A stretch of 64,000 nucleotides of DNA, from positions 1 to 64,000 of the forward strand of contig QCCO01000001.1 in NCBI GenBank assembly GCA_003278895.1. Direction: 5' to 3'. The notes under the pieces are model-generated. The model saw only the letters and a program-made list of their open reading frames with translations, was not told where the DNA came from and made no database searches. This stretch comes from Prochlorococcus sp. AG-347-L19 (GTDB lineage: Bacteria > Cyanobacteriota > Cyanobacteriia > PCC-6307 > Cyanobiaceae). The position numbers were made by a program, and so were the translations under genes. Positions 61,633-64,000 of the stretch are shown here, in pieces; positions within the stretch are counted from its first letter, which is position 1, and every line of letters starts with the position of its first letter.

Positions 61633-62835
61633 CTAATCCTCAAATGATTCAATTAGTTCTTTTGTAAAATAAATACCTTGAAGAGGTGCGGTTATTTCTC
61701 TTAGTATTCCTGTAGTTTTGCCAAGGACACTATTCTTTACAGTAATTAAATCACCCTCCTTTAAATAAGGATTTCTTTTTGAACCTCTTGGGGCAGTAGC
61801 AGAGTAAGAAATTTTTTTCGTTGCAATTGATCCATCACTATTATATCTAATCAACACAACCTTACCTGATAGTGGCTTTATGGGTCCAGTAATATCTATT
61901 GCATCGGATAATGTACCCTCCAGAGGTAGCTTGAAAGTTCCTGGGTTCTCAATTCTTCCATAAATATTTACCTCTACAAAACGGGGCGACAGTCCAGTAA
62001 TTACTGATTTAGCGATTTGCTTTTTATTGTTATTTTTTAGGGTAGGGATAAATATCTGATCCCCGTCAAAAATTCTTAAATCATTGACTGAATCAAATTC
62101 GTTAAGAAATTCATTTAAATTGACCACCGCAATTTTTTTTCCTCCCCCTTTCCCTAGAGGCACATCTCTTATAATTTCAATTCTAGACAAATCACTTAAT
62201 GATGTTATCCCTCCTGCCCTTCGAATAGCATCTGAAATATTTTGAGATTTTTTAGAGTATAAATTAACAGTAAATTTTTGTTCAAGTGGATTTTCTAAAT
62301 TATTTTTTTCTAATTCAGGAAAATAACTTCTCTGAATTTCATTATTTTGAGGATTTTTTTCAAAATTAAAAAAGTCAGAACTGGATGCAGATTCATACGC
62401 GGGAAACGTGTAACTTCCGGGATATCTAACCTCTCCAGTCACAATTACTTTAGTTTCTTTAAAGATTGCAATCCTAACTTTAATATCTGGCGCAATAAGA
62501 AATTCTGAATAATTCTCCTCTAATAATTTTTCTAATTCTGATGGTGTTAAGCCTTTTACATTAACTTCATTAAGTCTTGGGAGATAAACTTCACCTTCTT
62601 CATTAACTGAAAAGAAACCACTTAATTCTAAAGCAGGATAGAATTCAATATAAAGCTCATCACCTACCCCGATAATATAATCTTCCAGATCTTTTCTAGA
62701 ATTTAAATAAGAAGCAGGAATCCGTTTTTTGTTTGCAAAAACAGGATCATTTATTTCTGATTTTGTAACCTCAGCACAAAATAGAGAACTAAAAAAAATT
62801 ATAATTGGCAGTAATCTAGAAAAACTTTTAAACAA
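61633..62835 (-). CDS. Polysaccharide export protein (Wza-like, SLBB domains)
   Basis: YIIGVGDELYIEFYPALELSGFFSVNEEGEVYLPRLNEVNVKGLT, VTGEVRYPGSYTFP, IYGRIENPGTFKLP. Confidence 0.87.
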   Translation of the reverse strand: MFKSFSRLLPIIIFFSSLFCAEVTKSEINDPVFANKKRIPASYLNSRKDLEDYIIGVGDELYIEFYPALELSGFFSVNEEGEVYLPRLNEVNVKGLTPSELEKLLEENYSEFLIAPDIKVRIAIFKETKVIVTGEVRYPGSYTFPAYESASSSDFFNFEKNPQNNEIQRSYFPELEKNNLENPLEQKFTVNLYSKKSQNISDAIRRAGGITSLSDLSRIEIIRDVPLGKGGGKKIAVVNLNEFLNEFDSVNDLRIFDGDQIFIPTLKNNNKKQIAKSVITGLSPRFVEVNIYGRIENPGTFKLPLEGTLSDAIDITGPIKPLSGKVVLIRYNSDGSIATKKISYSATAPRGSKRNPYLKEGDLITVKNSVLGKTTGILREITAPLQGIYFTKELIESFED

Positions 62836-62988
62836 GAAATTTTTTTAGCATAATTATTACTATAGTATATTTGATTGAAGAACATTAGTTCTCAACAAAG
62901 TATCTTTAACAAGATAATCTAAATTGATTTTTTATAAACCAATTTTCAATGAAAATATAATCAAATAAATTAAGTTCTATAGTTCCTC

Positions 62989-63705
62989 TTAATCATTTTC
63001 ATCGAAATCAAATTTATTTGATTCATCACCTCTCATAAGATCTCTTCTTCTTTTGTAGGTTCTTTTTAACTGCTGTTCCTTTCTCCAAAGTTCTATATCT
63101 CTATGATTTCCATTTGTTAGTACATCAGGGACTTTCATATTTCTAAAAACTTGAGGTCTAGTGTACTGTGGATACTCTAGTAAGGGTGAGTTATGACTCT
63201 CATAAATTAAAGAATCTGGATCTCCAAGAGTACCTGGTAATAATCTAGTCAAACCGTTAATTATTGATATAGCAGGTATTTCACCTCCAGAAAGTACATA
63301 ATCGCCTATCGATATCTCTTCATCAGCCAAACATCTAATCCTTTCATCAAAACCTTCATATTGACCACAAATAATTATTATTTGATCCAAAGTAGACCAT
63401 CTCGCAAGATCCTTTTGCTTTAGGACTTTACCCTGTGGGGTCATCAACAATGTTTTACTTTTAGGTAATTTTCTAATTGATTCATATGCCTTATAAATAG
63501 GTTCAGGTTTTAATACCATACCTGCTCCTCCTCCATAAGGCTTATCGTCTACTTGTCTGTAAGAACCTTCTCCATATTCTCTCAAATTATGTAAATTTAC
63601 ATCGATCAAATTCTTATCTAGAGCTCTTGTTATTACCCCTAAATTATTTATTAATTCAAAAGCTTTAGGGAACAATGTAATTACATCAAAATTAAAACTA
63701 GTCAT
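62989..63705 (-). CDS. trmD: tRNA (guanine-N1)-methyltransferase
   Basis: [54 protein letters not shown]. Confidence 0.96.
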   Translation of the reverse strand: MTSFNFDVITLFPKAFELINNLGVITRALDKNLIDVNLHNLREYGEGSYRQVDDKPYGGGAGMVLKPEPIYKAYESIRKLPKSKTLLMTPQGKVLKQKDLARWSTLDQIIIICGQYEGFDERIRCLADEEISIGDYVLSGGEIPAISIINGLTRLLPGTLGDPDSLIYESHNSPLLEYPQYTRPQVFRNMKVPDVLTNGNHRDIELWRKEQQLKRTYKRRRDLMRGDESNKFDFDEND

Positions 63706-64000
63706 CTAGAAATCTTCCTCATAACCAAACTCAATTAATCTTGATTCTTTTTTTCTCCAGTTTGGAACCACTTTCACAAACAACTCTAGGTGAACTGGAC
63801 CATCAATTAATTTTGACATATTTGACCTTGCTGACTGACCAATGATTTTTAACATTGAACCTTTCTTTCCAATAAGAATGCCTTTTTGAGTTGATCTTTC
63901 AACAATAATAGTAGCCAAAATAGCTGTAAAAACTTTGCCATTTTTTCTTTTCATTTCCTCTATCTTTTCTATCTTGACTGCGACACTATGAGGTATCTCT
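63706..64000 (-). CDS. era: GTPase Era, partial (C-terminal KH domain; gene continues beyond window)
   Basis: Reverse-strand EIPHSVAVKIEKIEEMKRKNGKVFTAILATIIVERSTQKGILIGKKGSMLKIIGQSAR; open frame to the window edge. Confidence 0.92.
   Translation of the reverse strand, partial: EIPHSVAVKIEKIEEMKRKNGKVFTAILATIIVERSTQKGILIGKKGSMLKIIGQSARSNMSKLIDGPVHLELFVKVVPNWRKKESRLIEFGYEEDF

Noticed and set aside
1-64000. CRISPR array, prophage, transposase or integrase
   Set aside because: No regularly spaced direct repeats, cas, phage structural, transposase or integrase signatures were seen in the sequence or the ORF translations.

Overview
AT-rich, gene-dense window whose core genes (lexA, argF, ftsH, ribD, cobL/cbiET, nadK, pheS, surE, DUF3611/DUF3181/DUF3122, ribF, thiE, thiS, larB, ispF, trmD, era) point to a marine picocyanobacterium, most likely a high-light Prochlorococcus (inference from protein content; no search was run). 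Bases ~1-39 kb are a surface-glycan island. It carries an ABC flippase, nonulosonic-acid (NulO) genes (two NeuB, two cytidylyltransferases, a NeuC/LegG-like epimerase, a PtmE-like CBS-guanylyltransferase, a HAD-cupin fusion), a UDP-L-FucNAc set (CapE/F/G type) with a WbuB-like GT4, a Wzy-like polymerase, glycosyltransferases, an initiating sugar transferase, two formyltransferases and two deacetylases. It also carries an N-acetyl-sugar amidotransferase next to a fused HisF-HisH protein. A tRNA-Ala(GGC) and a decayed segment with a DUF4114-like C-terminal remnant lie at ~39.2-40.1 kb. A second surface block (UDP-galactopyranose mutase, PQQ-type dehydrogenase, Wzx-like flippase, two sulfotransferase-like proteins) runs to ~46.9 kb, followed by core genome. 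The most unusual elements are: (1) an acyl-activating enzyme with a zinc-ribbon tail, a carrier-protein/phosphopantetheinyl-transferase fusion and a sugar O/N-acyltransferase in a row (20.5-24.2 kb), a candidate undescribed carrier-dependent sugar acylation system; (2) a HisF-HisH fusion in the reverse order to eukaryotic HIS7, with an apparent loss of a HisF catalytic Asp, beside a WbpG/PseA-type amidotransferase; (3) deacetylase/formyltransferase pairs.
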